Source: an uncultured Clostridium sp. (GTDB lineage Bacteria; Bacillota; Clostridia; Oscillospirales; Butyricicoccaceae). Taken from it: a stretch of 37,463 nucleotides of DNA. The notes beneath the pieces are model-generated. The model had not been told where the DNA came from. It made no database searches and saw nothing but the letters and a program-made list of their open reading frames with translations. A program made the position numbers and the translations under genes. Shown piece after piece: positions 17,256 through 25,426 of the stretch; position 1 is the stretch's first letter, and each line of letters begins with the position of its first letter. The DNA lies in the NCBI GenBank assembly GCA_947427035.1, contig CANEGK010000024.1:1-37463 (forward strand), written 5' to 3'.

Positions 17256-18152
17256 TCAGTCCTTGAAAACCTCTTTGACCGAACCGGCCAGGCCGGCCAG
17301 GCCCTGGATTTCCGAAGGAATAATGATTTTTGTAGCCTGTCCGTTGGCCGCGGCGGCAAAAGCCTCGAGCGCTTTCAGCCGGACGACCGGGTCGCTGGGC
17401 GCCGCCTCGTTCAGCAGCTTGATGGAGTTGGCCAGGGCCGTCTGCACTGTCAGCAGCGCTTCCGCTTCGCCCTCGGCCTCTTTAATCTGCGCCTGCTGTT
17501 TGGCCTCTGCGCGCAGAATGGTCGATTCCTTTTCGCCTTCGGCTATCAGAATGGCCGACTTTTTCTCGCCTTCGGCGCGCAGAATGGCTTCACGGCGTTC
17601 ACGCTCGGCCTTCATCTGGCGCTCCATGGCGTCCTGAATCTCACGCGGCGGAATGATGTTTTTCAGCTCCACACGGTTGATTTTGATGCCCCACGGGTCG
17701 GTTGCTTCATCAAGAATGGTGCGCATTTTGGTGTTGATAATGTCGCGCGAAGTCAGCGTCTGGTCCAGCTCAAGGTCGCCGATGATGTTGCGCAGCGTCG
17801 TTGCCGTCAGGTTTTCGATGGCGGCCATAGGGTGGACGACGCCATAGGTGAACAGCTTGGGATCGGTGACCTGGAAATAGATGACCGTGTCGATCTGCAT
17901 GGTGACGTTATCCTCGGTAATAACGGGCTGGGGCGGGAAGTCCGACACCCTTTCCTTCAGCGTCACTTTGTTTGCGACCTTTTCGATGAGCGGAATCTTA
18001 AAATGCAGGCCAGTTTCCCACGTCGCCTGATAAGCGCCGAGACGCTCGACGATAAAGGCGCTCGCCTGGGGGACGATGACCACGTTGGCCGCCAGCAGCG
18101 CAATGATAAAAATTGCCGCCGCAACTGCGATTATAATCCCGAAAATGTCCAT
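17256..18152 (-). CDS. SPFH/Band 7 (stomatin/QmcA-like) membrane protein
   Basis: A 298-residue SPFH protein: an N-terminal membrane helix (about 3-25), the Band 7 domain (about 26-190, with IVERLGAYQATWETGLHFKIP and TLRNIIGDLELDQTLTSRD), then a charged alanine/glutamate-rich coiled coil (about 190-250) and a short hydrophobic tail. Such proteins form membrane microdomains or cages around proteases. The start ATG has GGAGGT 8 nt upstream. It lies 16 bp after a NfeD gene, the standard SPFH-NfeD operon arrangement. Confidence 0.95.
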   Translation of the reverse strand: MDIFGIIIAVAAAIFIIALLAANVVIVPQASAFIVERLGAYQATWETGLHFKIPLIEKVANKVTLKERVSDFPPQPVITEDNVTMQIDTVIYFQVTDPKLFTYGVVHPMAAIENLTATTLRNIIGDLELDQTLTSRDIINTKMRTILDEATDPWGIKINRVELKNIIPPREIQDAMERQMKAERERREAILRAEGEKKSAILIAEGEKESTILRAEAKQQAQIKEAEGEAEALLTVQTALANSIKLLNEAAPSDPVVRLKALEAFAAAANGQATKIIIPSEIQGLAGLAGSVKEVFKD

Positions 18153-18168
18153 AAATCAATACCTCCAC

Positions 18169-18624
18169 TTATATTCCGACCGCAGGCGCGGCCTGTTTTT
18201 CCACCATCAGCTTGACGCCGGCAATCGAACGCACGACAACGCTTTCCCCTTCGGCGATGAGCGAGCCGTCAGCCGAACGGGCCGTCCACACCTGTCCGTT
18301 GACGCGCACCTGCCCGACCGCCGCTTCGTTGTCAATGGCCTGCGTCACAACGCCGTACATTCCTATGATGCGATCGAAGTTGGTCTTGACCTTTTCACCG
18401 CTGAAAAACCGTTTGGCCAGCGGGCGGGTAAAATACAAAAACACGGCTGACACAATGACAAACAGAACCAGCTGCACCACAAGGCCCGCGCCGAACAGCG
18501 TGGCCAGCAGGGCGACCAGGCTGCCGACGGCAAACCAGACGGCTGTCAGCCCCATGGTCGCGGCCTCGGTAATGGCGAGCAAAATCATCAGAACAAGCCA
18601 GACGATGCTCATGACATGATCCAT
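18169..18624 (-). CDS. NfeD-family membrane protein (short form)
   Basis: A 151-residue NfeD1b-type protein with three or so membrane helices (about 5-75) and a C-terminal OB-fold domain (about 90-145: GMYGVVTQAIDNEAAVGQVRVNGQVWTA is the family pattern). There is no ClpP-like protease domain, so this is the short class. I choose the ATG at 18624 because AGGTGG lies 8 nt upstream. It precedes and partners the SPFH protein. Confidence 0.92.
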   Translation of the reverse strand: MDHVMSIVWLVLMILLAITEAATMGLTAVWFAVGSLVALLATLFGAGLVVQLVLFVIVSAVFLYFTRPLAKRFFSGEKVKTNFDRIIGMYGVVTQAIDNEAAVGQVRVNGQVWTARSADGSLIAEGESVVVRSIAGVKLMVEKQAAPAVGI

Positions 18625-18779
18625 CCGCATTTCCACCTTTCTCAACATATTTTCTGTACCGCCGCCGGCGGCACCTTTTTATTAGTATGCCACCTTTGCC
18701 GGGCTTTCGCTCTGCCGGCGGCACGGAAACAGCGCATGGTATACCGCCATTGAAACCGGCACAATATCCACCTGCCGAT

Positions 18780-18807
18780 ATTATACCATAACCGCAGTAA
18801 AAAGCAA
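18780..18807 (-). promoter_or_regulatory. Sigma-A promoter of nfeD-SPFH operon
   Basis: On the minus strand TTGCTT (18807-18802), 16-bp spacer, TATAAT (18785-18780). The leader to nfeD is about 150 nt. It holds a CGGCA...TGCCG hairpin close to +1 (18777-18757) and a direct repeat GCCGGCGGCAC (18664-18674 and 18714-18724). Confidence 0.65.
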
Positions 18808-18844
18808 CGCTTTTACCTGAAAAAGCAGCCCCTACGGCAGCCGT

Positions 18845-19612
18845 TCAGCGCATTTTCTGCTGCCGCATCCAAATGCGCATGACTAGGCTGTGCGGCAACA
18901 GCTTGACGGCCAGCACCTGCGCTTTGATGGGAAAACCGCAGACAGACACCGCTTTCCCCTTTTCCATGTCACGCAGCGCGGTGCTCACCACCTGCTCCGG
19001 CGTGTACCAGCGGTTGAAATAGGTGATCGTACTGCTGCTGGACTGCGTGGCGCGTTCAAAAAAGTCGGTCCGCACCCAGCCGGGGCAAACCGGCATGACG
19101 CGGATTCCCTTGGAGCGGACCTCGCGGCTGAGCGCGCGCGAATAGCTCAGCACAAAAGCCTTGCTCGCCCCGTAAACGCCCAGTCCCGGCACCGGCTGAA
19201 AGGCCGACAGCGAATCAAGCTCAAACACGCGATCCCCCTCCCCCATATAGGGCAGCGTTAGCTGGGTTACGGCGACCAGCGCCTTGCAGTTGACGTCGAC
19301 CATCCCCAGCGCCTCTTCCAGCGGGATGTCGTCCCATTTGCCGAATTTGCCGTACCCCGCGCAGTTGACCAGCACCGCCACTCGCGGTTTGTATTCCTCC
19401 AGCAGCGCACGGTACTCTGCGCAGCTCTCGCTTTTGGCCAAATCAAGTGGGATAGCGCGCACCGGCGCGCGCACTTCGCTTTGCAAATCCTCCAGCTTCT
19501 CCCGCCGGCGGGCAATCGCCCAGATTTCATCAAAGCTCTCTTTTCGGTCCAGCTGCCTGACAAACTCGCGGCCCATACCCGATGAAGCCCCTGTCACAAC
19601 GGCTATTTTCAA
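18845..19612 (-). CDS. Short-chain dehydrogenase/reductase (classical SDR)
   Basis: A 255-residue classical SDR. The cofactor motif is TGASSGMG (7-14), with NCAG (83-86), N108, Ser134/136 and YGASK with Y147/K151 as the catalytic set. Basic residues after the second beta strand (ARRREK) favour NADPH. The start is a TTG at 19612 behind AAGGAG with an 8-nt spacer. The longer frame reads through the promoter and is rejected. The substrate is unknown; the C-terminal tail is basic and partly hydrophobic (KLLPHSLVMRIWMRQQ), as in membrane-associated SDRs. Confidence 0.9.
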   Translation of the reverse strand: MKIAVVTGASSGMGREFVRQLDRKESFDEIWAIARRREKLEDLQSEVRAPVRAIPLDLAKSESCAEYRALLEEYKPRVAVLVNCAGYGKFGKWDDIPLEEALGMVDVNCKALVAVTQLTLPYMGEGDRVFELDSLSAFQPVPGLGVYGASKAFVLSYSRALSREVRSKGIRVMPVCPGWVRTDFFERATQSSSSTITYFNRWYTPEQVVSTALRDMEKGKAVSVCGFPIKAQVLAVKLLPHSLVMRIWMRQQKMR

Positions 19613-19657
19613 CCCTTCCACTCCTTTTTCCTGCTTATCCCGTCCAGCATTTCGTTC

Positions 19658-19686
19658 AGTATACCACGCTTTCGCATGAAAAGCCA
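19658..19686 (-). promoter_or_regulatory. Extended -10 promoter of SDR gene
   Basis: On the minus strand TGG-TATACT (hexamer 19663-19658) has the TGn extension; the -35 (TGGCTT at 17 bp) is weak, as is usual for extended -10 promoters. Confidence 0.6.
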
Positions 19687-19690
19687 TTAC

Positions 19691-19719
19691 TTGACTGCCT
19701 TTTTTCATTAGAGTAGGAT
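19691..19719 (+). promoter_or_regulatory. Sigma-A promoter of threonine aldolase-like gene
   Basis: TTGACT (19691-19696), 17-bp spacer, TAGGAT (19714-19719). The -35 overlaps the upstream region of the divergent SDR promoter. Confidence 0.6.
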
Positions 19720-19751
19720 GAGAAAAAGCTTAAAAAGAATGGAGCCTTGCC

Positions 19752-20795
19752 ATGATACAGTTTCAATGCGACTATTGCGAGGGCGCCCACCCTGCGATTC
19801 TCAAACTCCTGACCGAAACCAACCTGGTGCAGCAGCCGGGTTATGGCGAAGATCCCGTCTGCCGTCAGGCGGCGGAAACCATTCGCGCGTTGTGCGCGGC
19901 GCCGGACGCCGACGTCCACTTTATGGTGGGCGGCACCCCCTGCAACCTGACTGTCATCGCTGCGGCGCTGCGCCCCTATCAGGGCGTTATTTCGGCTGAC
20001 ACCGGCCATATCAACGTCCATGAAAGCGGCGCGATTGAGGCAACGGGGCACAAGGTGCTTGCGCTGTCCAGCCCGGATGGCAAGCTGACCGCCGAACAGG
20101 TCGCGCAATTTTGCCGCACCTATTGGGCCGACGAAACCCACACGCATATGGTGCAGCCCAAAATGGTCTATATCTCCAACCCCACCGAAATCGGGACGAT
20201 TTACTCCCGTGCCGAGCTGACCGCGCTTTCCGGGGTTTGCCGCGAAAACGGCCTGTATCTATACATGGACGGCGCACGGCTGGGGTATGGGCTGACCGCG
20301 CGCGGATGCGATTTGGATTTGCCCGCCATTGCCGCGCTGTGCGACGCCTTTTACATCGGCGGCACCAAGCAGGGCGCCCTGCTTGGTGAAGCGCTCGTTT
20401 TGACGTCGGACGCTCTCAAAGCCGACTTTCGTTATATGATCAAGCGCCAGGGCGGCCTTTTGGCAAAGGGCTGGCTCATCGGCCGCCAGTTTGAAGCGCT
20501 GTTGAAGGACGGACTGGACGGGCTTTATTTTTCGCTGGCGCGGCACGCCAACCGGATGGCGGAAAAAATCGCCGGCGCCTGCCGGCAGAAGGGCTTTTCC
20601 TTTCTCATCGACTCCCCGACCAACCAGCAATTCCCCATTTTACCCGATGACGCGTGTCAAAAACTGGCGCAGAAATACAGTTTTGCCTACTGGTCCCGCG
20701 TGGATGAAAGCCACAGTGCCGTCCGCTTCTGTACCAGCTGGGCGACCGGCGAGCAATCGGTCGACGCGCTGTGCGCCGATATTGCAGGCCTGTGA
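19752..20795 (+). CDS. Threonine aldolase-like PLP-dependent lyase
   Basis: A 347-residue fold-type I PLP enzyme of the beta-eliminating lyase/low-specificity threonine aldolase family, which would split threonine or allo-threonine into glycine and acetaldehyde. Seen here are a histidine at the PLP-stacking position (H90 in GHINVHESGA), D173 (YMDGARLGYG) and the Schiff-base lysine K206 (IGGTKQGALLGEA). Length and motif order fit the family. The start ATG follows GGAG with a 7-nt spacer. The exact substrate is inferred from the family only. It has its own promoter and terminator. Confidence 0.88.
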   Translation: MIQFQCDYCEGAHPAILKLLTETNLVQQPGYGEDPVCRQAAETIRALCAAPDADVHFMVGGTPCNLTVIAAALRPYQGVISADTGHINVHESGAIEATGHKVLALSSPDGKLTAEQVAQFCRTYWADETHTHMVQPKMVYISNPTEIGTIYSRAELTALSGVCRENGLYLYMDGARLGYGLTARGCDLDLPAIAALCDAFYIGGTKQGALLGEALVLTSDALKADFRYMIKRQGGLLAKGWLIGRQFEALLKDGLDGLYFSLARHANRMAEKIAGACRQKGFSFLIDSPTNQQFPILPDDACQKLAQKYSFAYWSRVDESHSAVRFCTSWATGEQSVDALCADIAGL

Positions 20796-20820
20796 TCCCC
20801 AGGGCATCGGCAGCGATAAA

Positions 20821-20863
20821 CGGCGGGCGGAAAACCATGGTTTCCCGCCCGCCGTTTTATTTT
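20821..20863 (+). terminator. Intrinsic terminator after threonine aldolase-like gene
   Basis: Stem CGGCGGGCGG/CCGCCCGCCG with inner AAACC/GGTTT, followed by TTTTATTTT. It may also stop the convergent minus-strand gene, though the T-run on that side is short. Confidence 0.88.
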
Positions 20864-20887
20864 CCCACAGTGCTTCCGGCCGCTCGC

Positions 20888-21517
20888 TTACTCGGATACT
20901 ACGGATATTCTTTGCTGAATATGGCGTCCGCCGATCACCTCGTCGACCATCGCCACCGCATAATCGGCATAACTGATCACGCTCTCCCCCTTGGAATTGA
21001 GCGTCAGCTCCTCGCCGCCCAGGCGGTATCTGCCGCTTCTTGCGCCGTCCGCCTGAAAATCCCCGGCCGGGCTGATATACGTCCATTTTACATCACTTCT
21101 GGTGCGCAGCTCATCCAGCGCTTTGGCGTGCGCCGCAGCCAGGGGCTTGAACGCGTCCGGAAAGCCTTTTCCATCAGACACGCAGAGCGTATGCTCGGGG
21201 TTGACATACAGGCTCCCTGCGCCGCCGACGACGAGCAGCCGGGTCTGCGTCCCGGACAGCAGCCCGCAAAGATGATGCACCGCCTTTGCGATGCCTTCGA
21301 TGGTATCCGGGGTCCACGCCCCAAAAGCGTCGACGACCGCGTCAAAGCCCGCCAAATCACCGGCCGTCAAATCAAACAGATCCTTTTGAATCACGTCCGT
21401 GGCGGCCGAGCGGTTTTCACCGCGCACAACGGCCGTTACCTGCAGCCCTTTTTCCATTGCTTCTTTGACAATCAGCTTTCCTGCTTTTCCGTTTGCACAA
21501 ACCACTGCGATTTTCAT
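20888..21517 (-). CDS. NAD(P)-binding Rossmann protein (atypical SDR/NmrA-like)
   Basis: A 209-residue protein with an N-terminal Rossmann motif (IAVVCANGKAGKLIVKEAM, a GxxGxxG variant), a switch to an acidic/arginine strand end (VVRGENRS), and a DAVVDAFGAW strand, as in NAD(P)H-binding atypical SDRs. The Tyr-x-x-x-Lys motif of classical SDRs is absent, so it may be a quinone-reductase-like enzyme or a redox sensor. The start is the ATG at 21517 after GGAGG. It is transcribed divergently from a HxlR regulator through overlapping promoters, which is the usual arrangement for a HxlR target. Confidence 0.85.
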   Translation of the reverse strand: MKIAVVCANGKAGKLIVKEAMEKGLQVTAVVRGENRSAATDVIQKDLFDLTAGDLAGFDAVVDAFGAWTPDTIEGIAKAVHHLCGLLSGTQTRLLVVGGAGSLYVNPEHTLCVSDGKGFPDAFKPLAAAHAKALDELRTRSDVKWTYISPAGDFQADGARSGRYRLGGEELTLNSKGESVISYADYAVAMVDEVIGGRHIQQRISVVSE

Positions 21518-21542
21518 ATCTGATTTCCTCCGATTTATTTTC

Positions 21543-21571
21543 TTGTATTTTTTCGCCGGCAAGATTATAAT
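21543..21571 (+). promoter_or_regulatory. Sigma-A promoter of HxlR-family gene
   Basis: TTGTAT (21543-21548), 17-bp spacer, TATAAT (21566-21571). +1 is near 21578, which excludes the ATG at 21578 as the translation start. Confidence 0.8.
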
Positions 21572-21595
21572 ACCGCTATGGAGACAGCGCGTAAA
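21567..21595 (-). promoter_or_regulatory. Promoter of NAD(P)-binding protein gene
   Basis: On the minus strand TTTACG (21595-21590), 17-bp spacer, TATTAT (21572-21567). Its -10 overlaps the -10 of the divergent hxlR-type promoter, so the two compete for RNA polymerase. Confidence 0.65.
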
Positions 21596-21607
21596 GTACG
21601 CACTTTA
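21592..21607. promoter_or_regulatory. Candidate HxlR operator
   Basis: Perfect inverted repeat TAAAGT-ACGC-ACTTTA. It overlaps the -35 of the minus-strand promoter and lies just downstream of +1 of the plus-strand one, so a bound dimer could block both. Another TACTTT lies at 21620-21625. Confidence 0.5.
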
Positions 21608-21655
21608 TTGTGCTGTAGTTACTTTTCGGAAACCATAATGAAAAGAGGGACGAGT

Positions 21656-21982
21656 GTGGAAAAGCCACTGCCGGCCTGTCCGGTGGAAACAACGCTGATG
21701 CTCATCAGCGATCGTTGGAAGGTGTTGATTCTCCGCGATTTGATGCAGGGCACCCGCCGCTTTGGCGAGCTGAAAAAATCGGTCGGAAATATTTCGCAAA
21801 AGGTTCTGACCGCCAACCTCCGTTCGATGGAAGACAGCGGCCTGCTCAGCCGGAAGGTCTACCCGGAAGTGCCTCCGCGGGTCGAATACACCCTTACGGA
21901 AACCGGTTACAGCCTCAAGCCGATTTTGGACGCCATGGTGGCGTGGGGAAGCGAATACCAGAAAAAAGCGGCGTATTTATAA
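21656..21982 (+). CDS. HxlR/DUF24-family MarR-like transcriptional regulator
   Basis: A 108-residue HxlR-type winged helix protein (CPVETTLMLISDRWKVLILRDLM, recognition region RRFGELKKSVGNISQKVLTANLR, wing RVEYTLTETG). The N-terminal cysteine C8 is the conserved thiol that senses quinones or other electrophiles in YodB/HypR-type members. I start it at the GTG at 21656, with AGAGGG 6 nt upstream. The in-frame ATG at 21638 is possible but has a weak site. It probably controls itself and the divergent NAD(P)-binding protein. Confidence 0.92.
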   Translation: MEKPLPACPVETTLMLISDRWKVLILRDLMQGTRRFGELKKSVGNISQKVLTANLRSMEDSGLLSRKVYPEVPPRVEYTLTETGYSLKPILDAMVAWGSEYQKKAAYL

Positions 21983-21993
21983 TTTGTTTACAC

Positions 21994-22022
21994 TTGTTCA
22001 ACAACCGTGTAAAAATTATGTT
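21994..22022 (+). promoter_or_regulatory. Promoter and inverted repeat upstream of ABC cassette
   Basis: TTGTTC (21994-21999), 17-bp spacer, TATGTT (22017-22022). Overlapping it is the inverted repeat TTTACAC-TTGTT-C-AACAA-CC-GTGTAAA (21987-22013), which could be an operator. The leader (about 22030-22110) folds into a 9-bp hairpin with one mismatch (GTGCC..CGGG..GGCAC, 22045-22066) preceded by CACAA/TTGTG (22032-22047). No U-tract follows, so it is not a terminator. Confidence 0.5.
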
Positions 22023-22120
22023 CTATTTTATCACAAGAGTGTTTGTGCCCCCCGCTCGGGAGGCACTTCGCCTGTCTGGCGGCGTTGCCGGACGGAAGAA
22101 ATAGAAGGAGGGCGAACCCT

Positions 22121-23146
22121 TTGATTGAAGTGCGAGACCTTGTGAAGCGCTATGGCAGCCGCAGCGCTGTCGATCACCTGAGCTTCACGGTGGAAAAAGG
22201 TCAGGTTTACGGCTTTCTCGGCCCTAATGGCGCAGGCAAGTCGACGACCATGAACATTATGACGGGCTACCTGGGCGCGACAGAGGGCGAAGTGATCATC
22301 AACGGCCACAACATCCTTGAAGAGCCGGAGCTGGCCAAAAAGTGCATCGGCTATCTGCCCGAGCAGCCCCCGCTTTACCTTGATATGACGGTGCGTGAAT
22401 ACCTGAATTTTGCCGCCGAGCTCAAGGGAATTTCCCGCGGCGAGCGGGCCGTGCAAATTGAGCGCGCTGTAACCATGACCCATTTGGAAGATGTAGCCGG
22501 CCGCCTGATCAAAAACCTCTCCAAAGGCTACCGTCAGCGTGTCGGGTTGGCGCAGGCCGTGCTCGGCTTTCCTGAAATTCTCATTCTGGACGAACCGACT
22601 GTCGGCCTGGATCCCAAGCAGATTATCGAAATCCGCGACCTGATTCGCGAATTATCTGAAGAGCACACTATCATTCTCAGTTCGCACATTTTGTCTGAAG
22701 TGCAGGAGGTCTGCGACCGGGTGCTCATCATCCACCACGGCAAACTGCTGGTCAGCGACACGCCGGAAAACCTGGAAAAGCACATGCAGCGTGCCGGCGA
22801 ACTTGAGCTTGTGGTCCACGGTGAACAGGATGCCGTTGAGCAGGCTGTGCGCTCGGTCCAGAATATTCTCCGTTACGAGCTGTCGCCCGCAGCCGGCCAG
22901 GACGGCTGTCAGTCCCTGACCATCGAGGCTGTTGACGGCTGCGACGTGCGCGAAGATCTCTTCTTCGCTTTTGCCGCGGCCAAAACACCCATCCTGATGC
23001 TCCGGCCGACCAACTTCTCGCTCGAGCAGATCTTCCTCGAGCTGACGCAGCAGGCTGACGCCGTGCCGGAAGAGCCGGAAGAAGCCCCTTCCTCTGAAAA
23101 CCCACAGCCCCAATCCACTGACGAAAGCGAGGCGAACGGACAGTGA
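22121..23146 (+). CDS. ABC transporter ATPase (GldA-like)
   Basis: A 341-residue ABC ATPase: Walker A GPNGAGKST (34-42), Q-loop region near 81-84 (PEQPP), signature LSKGY (133-137), Walker B ILILDE (D157/E158) and H-loop in ILSSHIL. A C-terminal extension (about 230-341) ends in a proline/acid-rich tail. The start is a TTG with GGAGGG 8 nt upstream; the upstream frame from 22043 lies in the structured leader and is rejected. It overlaps the permease gene by GTGA and is followed by GldG-like and DUF4340 genes. This is the widespread Gld-type ABC cassette, whose substrate is unknown in Firmicutes. Confidence 0.94.
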   Translation: MIEVRDLVKRYGSRSAVDHLSFTVEKGQVYGFLGPNGAGKSTTMNIMTGYLGATEGEVIINGHNILEEPELAKKCIGYLPEQPPLYLDMTVREYLNFAAELKGISRGERAVQIERAVTMTHLEDVAGRLIKNLSKGYRQRVGLAQAVLGFPEILILDEPTVGLDPKQIIEIRDLIRELSEEHTIILSSHILSEVQEVCDRVLIIHHGKLLVSDTPENLEKHMQRAGELELVVHGEQDAVEQAVRSVQNILRYELSPAAGQDGCQSLTIEAVDGCDVREDLFFAFAAAKTPILMLRPTNFSLEQIFLELTQQADAVPEEPEEAPSSENPQPQSTDESEANGQ

Positions 23147-24009
23147 AAGCCATTTACAAGCGCGAACTGCGCTCTTATTTCACCTCGATGACCGGCTATA
23201 TTTTCATCGCCGTCATCGTCGCCTTTACCGGTATTTATTACATGGCCGTCAACCTGTACGGCGGATACCCGTATTTTTCACAGGCGCTCTCCAGCACGCT
23301 GTCGGTCTTTATGTTTGCCATCCCCGTTTTGACCATGCGCTGCCTGGCCGACGAGCGGCGCAGCCGCACCGACCAGCTTCTGCTGACCGCACCGATTTCT
23401 CTGACACAGATTGTCCTGGGCAAATACCTTGCCATGGTGACGGTTTTCGCACTTCCCGTCGCCCTGTTCTGCTTCTGCCCCCTTATCATCCTGCTGAACG
23501 GCGTCGGATACCCGCTGTCTGATTATACTTCTCTGCTGGCCTTTTTCTTGCTCGGCTGCGTCTTTATCGCCATCGGCATGTTCATTTCCTCGCTGACAGA
23601 AAGCCAAGTGATCGCCAGCGTATGCACCTTCGGCGTGCTGTTTGCCATTTACCTGTGGCCCAGCGTCGTCAATTACCTGCCGACCTCGGCCTTCGGCTCG
23701 CTGGCGGGCTTTGTCGCCCTCGTTGTCATACTGTGCGCCGTTTTGTGGCACATGACGCAAAACGCCGGCTTGACGGTCGGTTTTGGCCTCGTCGGCGCCG
23801 GTGCCGTCTTTGCCTTGTACTTTCTCAAAAGCGAAGCGCTGGCCGGCACCTTTCCCGCTTTCCTGGGTATCTTTTCCCTGCGCGAAGTTTTCAGCAGCTT
23901 TGCCATTTATCATGTGTTTGACCTGGGCGGGCTGGTGCTTTACCTGTCCCTTATCTTTGTTTTTGTCTTTTTGACGGTGCAGACGCTGCAAAAGCGCCGC
24001 TGGAGCTGA
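23143..24009 (+). CDS. ABC-2 type permease (GldF-like)
   Basis: A 288-residue ABC-2 permease with about six membrane helices. The region AIPVLTMRCLADERRSRTDQ, then LLLTAPISLTQIVLGKY, is the signature of the GldF/NosY-like group. The start is a GTG overlapping the ATPase stop, with GAGG about 10 nt upstream. The C-terminus is a membrane helix followed by basic residues. It would form the channel with the ATPase; the next two genes are membrane-tethered partners. Confidence 0.92.
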   Translation: MKAIYKRELRSYFTSMTGYIFIAVIVAFTGIYYMAVNLYGGYPYFSQALSSTLSVFMFAIPVLTMRCLADERRSRTDQLLLTAPISLTQIVLGKYLAMVTVFALPVALFCFCPLIILLNGVGYPLSDYTSLLAFFLLGCVFIAIGMFISSLTESQVIASVCTFGVLFAIYLWPSVVNYLPTSAFGSLAGFVALVVILCAVLWHMTQNAGLTVGFGLVGAGAVFALYFLKSEALAGTFPAFLGIFSLREVFSSFAIYHVFDLGGLVLYLSLIFVFVFLTVQTLQKRRWS

Positions 24010-24025
24010 AAGGGGGAAAACCGAT

Positions 24026-25426
24026 ATGAACAGCAAAAAAAGAAGTGTTTCCTCGCGGCACGGCACCTATGCCGTCGGGCTTTCCGTCCTGGTCGTCGCC
24101 ATCGTCGTCGTTTTAAACCTGGTGGTGGCGCAGCTACCTGCATCGGTGCTGGAGTTTGATATTTCGGACACACGTTTATACAGCCTGACCGACACCTCGA
24201 AAACCTTTTTGGCCGGCCTGACCGAAGATGTCAAAATCGTCGTCCTCGCGCCGGAGGAAAATGTCGACGGCCGCATCAGCCGGTTTTTGAGCAACTATGC
24301 CGCCGAGTCGCCGCATGTCACCGTCGAATATATCGACCCTGTCCTTTATCCTTCGGCGCGCGAAACCTACGGGGCCGAGGAAAACCAGGTTGTCGTCACC
24401 TGTGAAACGACAGGCAAAAAAAGCGTTCTGCCTCTTTTTGACATGATTAGCATCGACCTCAACTATTATTATCAATACGGCCAGATTTACGAAACGGCCT
24501 TTGACGCCGAGGGGCAGATCACCAGCGCCGTCGATCTGGTCGTCAACGACGCGCACCACACTTTGTACACCCTGACCGGTCACGGCGAAAGCGAATTGCC
24601 TGACGTTGTCAAAGACGCCGTCGCCAAGCAGAATCTGAACCTTGAGTCGGTCAGCCTGCTGATGAACAACGGCATTCCCGACGGCTGCGATCTCATCATC
24701 AGCTATCTACCCACCGTTGATTTTGACGCGCAGGAGCGCACCATGCTGGAGGAGTATATCGCCGCGGGCGGCAAGGTCCTGCTTCTGTGCGACCGCACGG
24801 ACCTTGAAAACGTCAATGCGCTGCTTGCCGGCTACGGCCTGCAATACGTCGACGGCTATATCGCCGATCCGGAACGGTGTTACCAGGGGCAGCCTTACAA
24901 TATCTTCCCCATGATGGCCACCGGCCACGCCATTATCGAGCCGCTGCCGCAGAACTCACAGGTGCTGGTTTCCGGCTCACGCGGCCTGAAAACGCTGGAC
25001 AGCAAGCGCGACAGCCTGACAGTGCAGTATTTTCTGTACACCTCGACCAACGCTTATGCCGTTGTGGAAAACAGCGACAGCGAGAGCGGCTTTGATATGA
25101 CGGAGGATCGTTATCTGCTGGCCGCCACCAGCACTGAATCAGATGAAGAGGGCGGCGGCCGATTGACCGTCATTGCCTGCCCCACCCTGATTGACGAATA
25201 TCTGCTGACCAACTTTTCCAATCTCGTCAACCTCAACGTCTTTATGAACGCCATTACCGACAATTTTGACGACGCCTCGACCATTTCCATTCCGGCCAAA
25301 AGTCTGGAGACGACTTACAACACCATCTCCTCGGCCTCGATGTGGAGCATTGTGTTCATCGCCGTCATCCCGCTTGTATGCCTGATCGGCGGCCTTGTCT
25401 TCTGGCTCAAACGGAGGAAGCTGTAA
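24026..25426 (+). CDS. GldG-like ABC auxiliary protein (ABC_transp_aux)
   Basis: A 466-residue protein anchored at both ends: an N-terminal membrane helix (about 16-36) and a C-terminal one (about 440-460), with a large extracytoplasmic part between. The segment DTRLYSLTDTSKTFLAGLTEDVKIVVLAP opens the GldG/ABC_transp_aux domain and a Rossmann-like part (YTLTGHGESELPDVV) follows. There are no catalytic residues; it is thought to act as a periplasmic or extracellular partner of the ABC unit. The start ATG has AAAGGGGG 9 nt upstream. The next gene's ATG directly follows its stop. Confidence 0.88.
   Translation: MNSKKRSVSSRHGTYAVGLSVLVVAIVVVLNLVVAQLPASVLEFDISDTRLYSLTDTSKTFLAGLTEDVKIVVLAPEENVDGRISRFLSNYAAESPHVTVEYIDPVLYPSARETYGAEENQVVVTCETTGKKSVLPLFDMISIDLNYYYQYGQIYETAFDAEGQITSAVDLVVNDAHHTLYTLTGHGESELPDVVKDAVAKQNLNLESVSLLMNNGIPDGCDLIISYLPTVDFDAQERTMLEEYIAAGGKVLLLCDRTDLENVNALLAGYGLQYVDGYIADPERCYQGQPYNIFPMMATGHAIIEPLPQNSQVLVSGSRGLKTLDSKRDSLTVQYFLYTSTNAYAVVENSDSESGFDMTEDRYLLAATSTESDEEGGGRLTVIACPTLIDEYLLTNFSNLVNLNVFMNAITDNFDDASTISIPAKSLETTYNTISSASMWSIVFIAVIPLVCLIGGLVFWLKRRKL

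Noticed and set aside
22043..22120. N-terminal extension of the ABC ATPase
   Set aside because: It lies in a hairpin-rich leader, and a strong GGAGGG precedes the TTG at 22121, after which the ABC fold begins.
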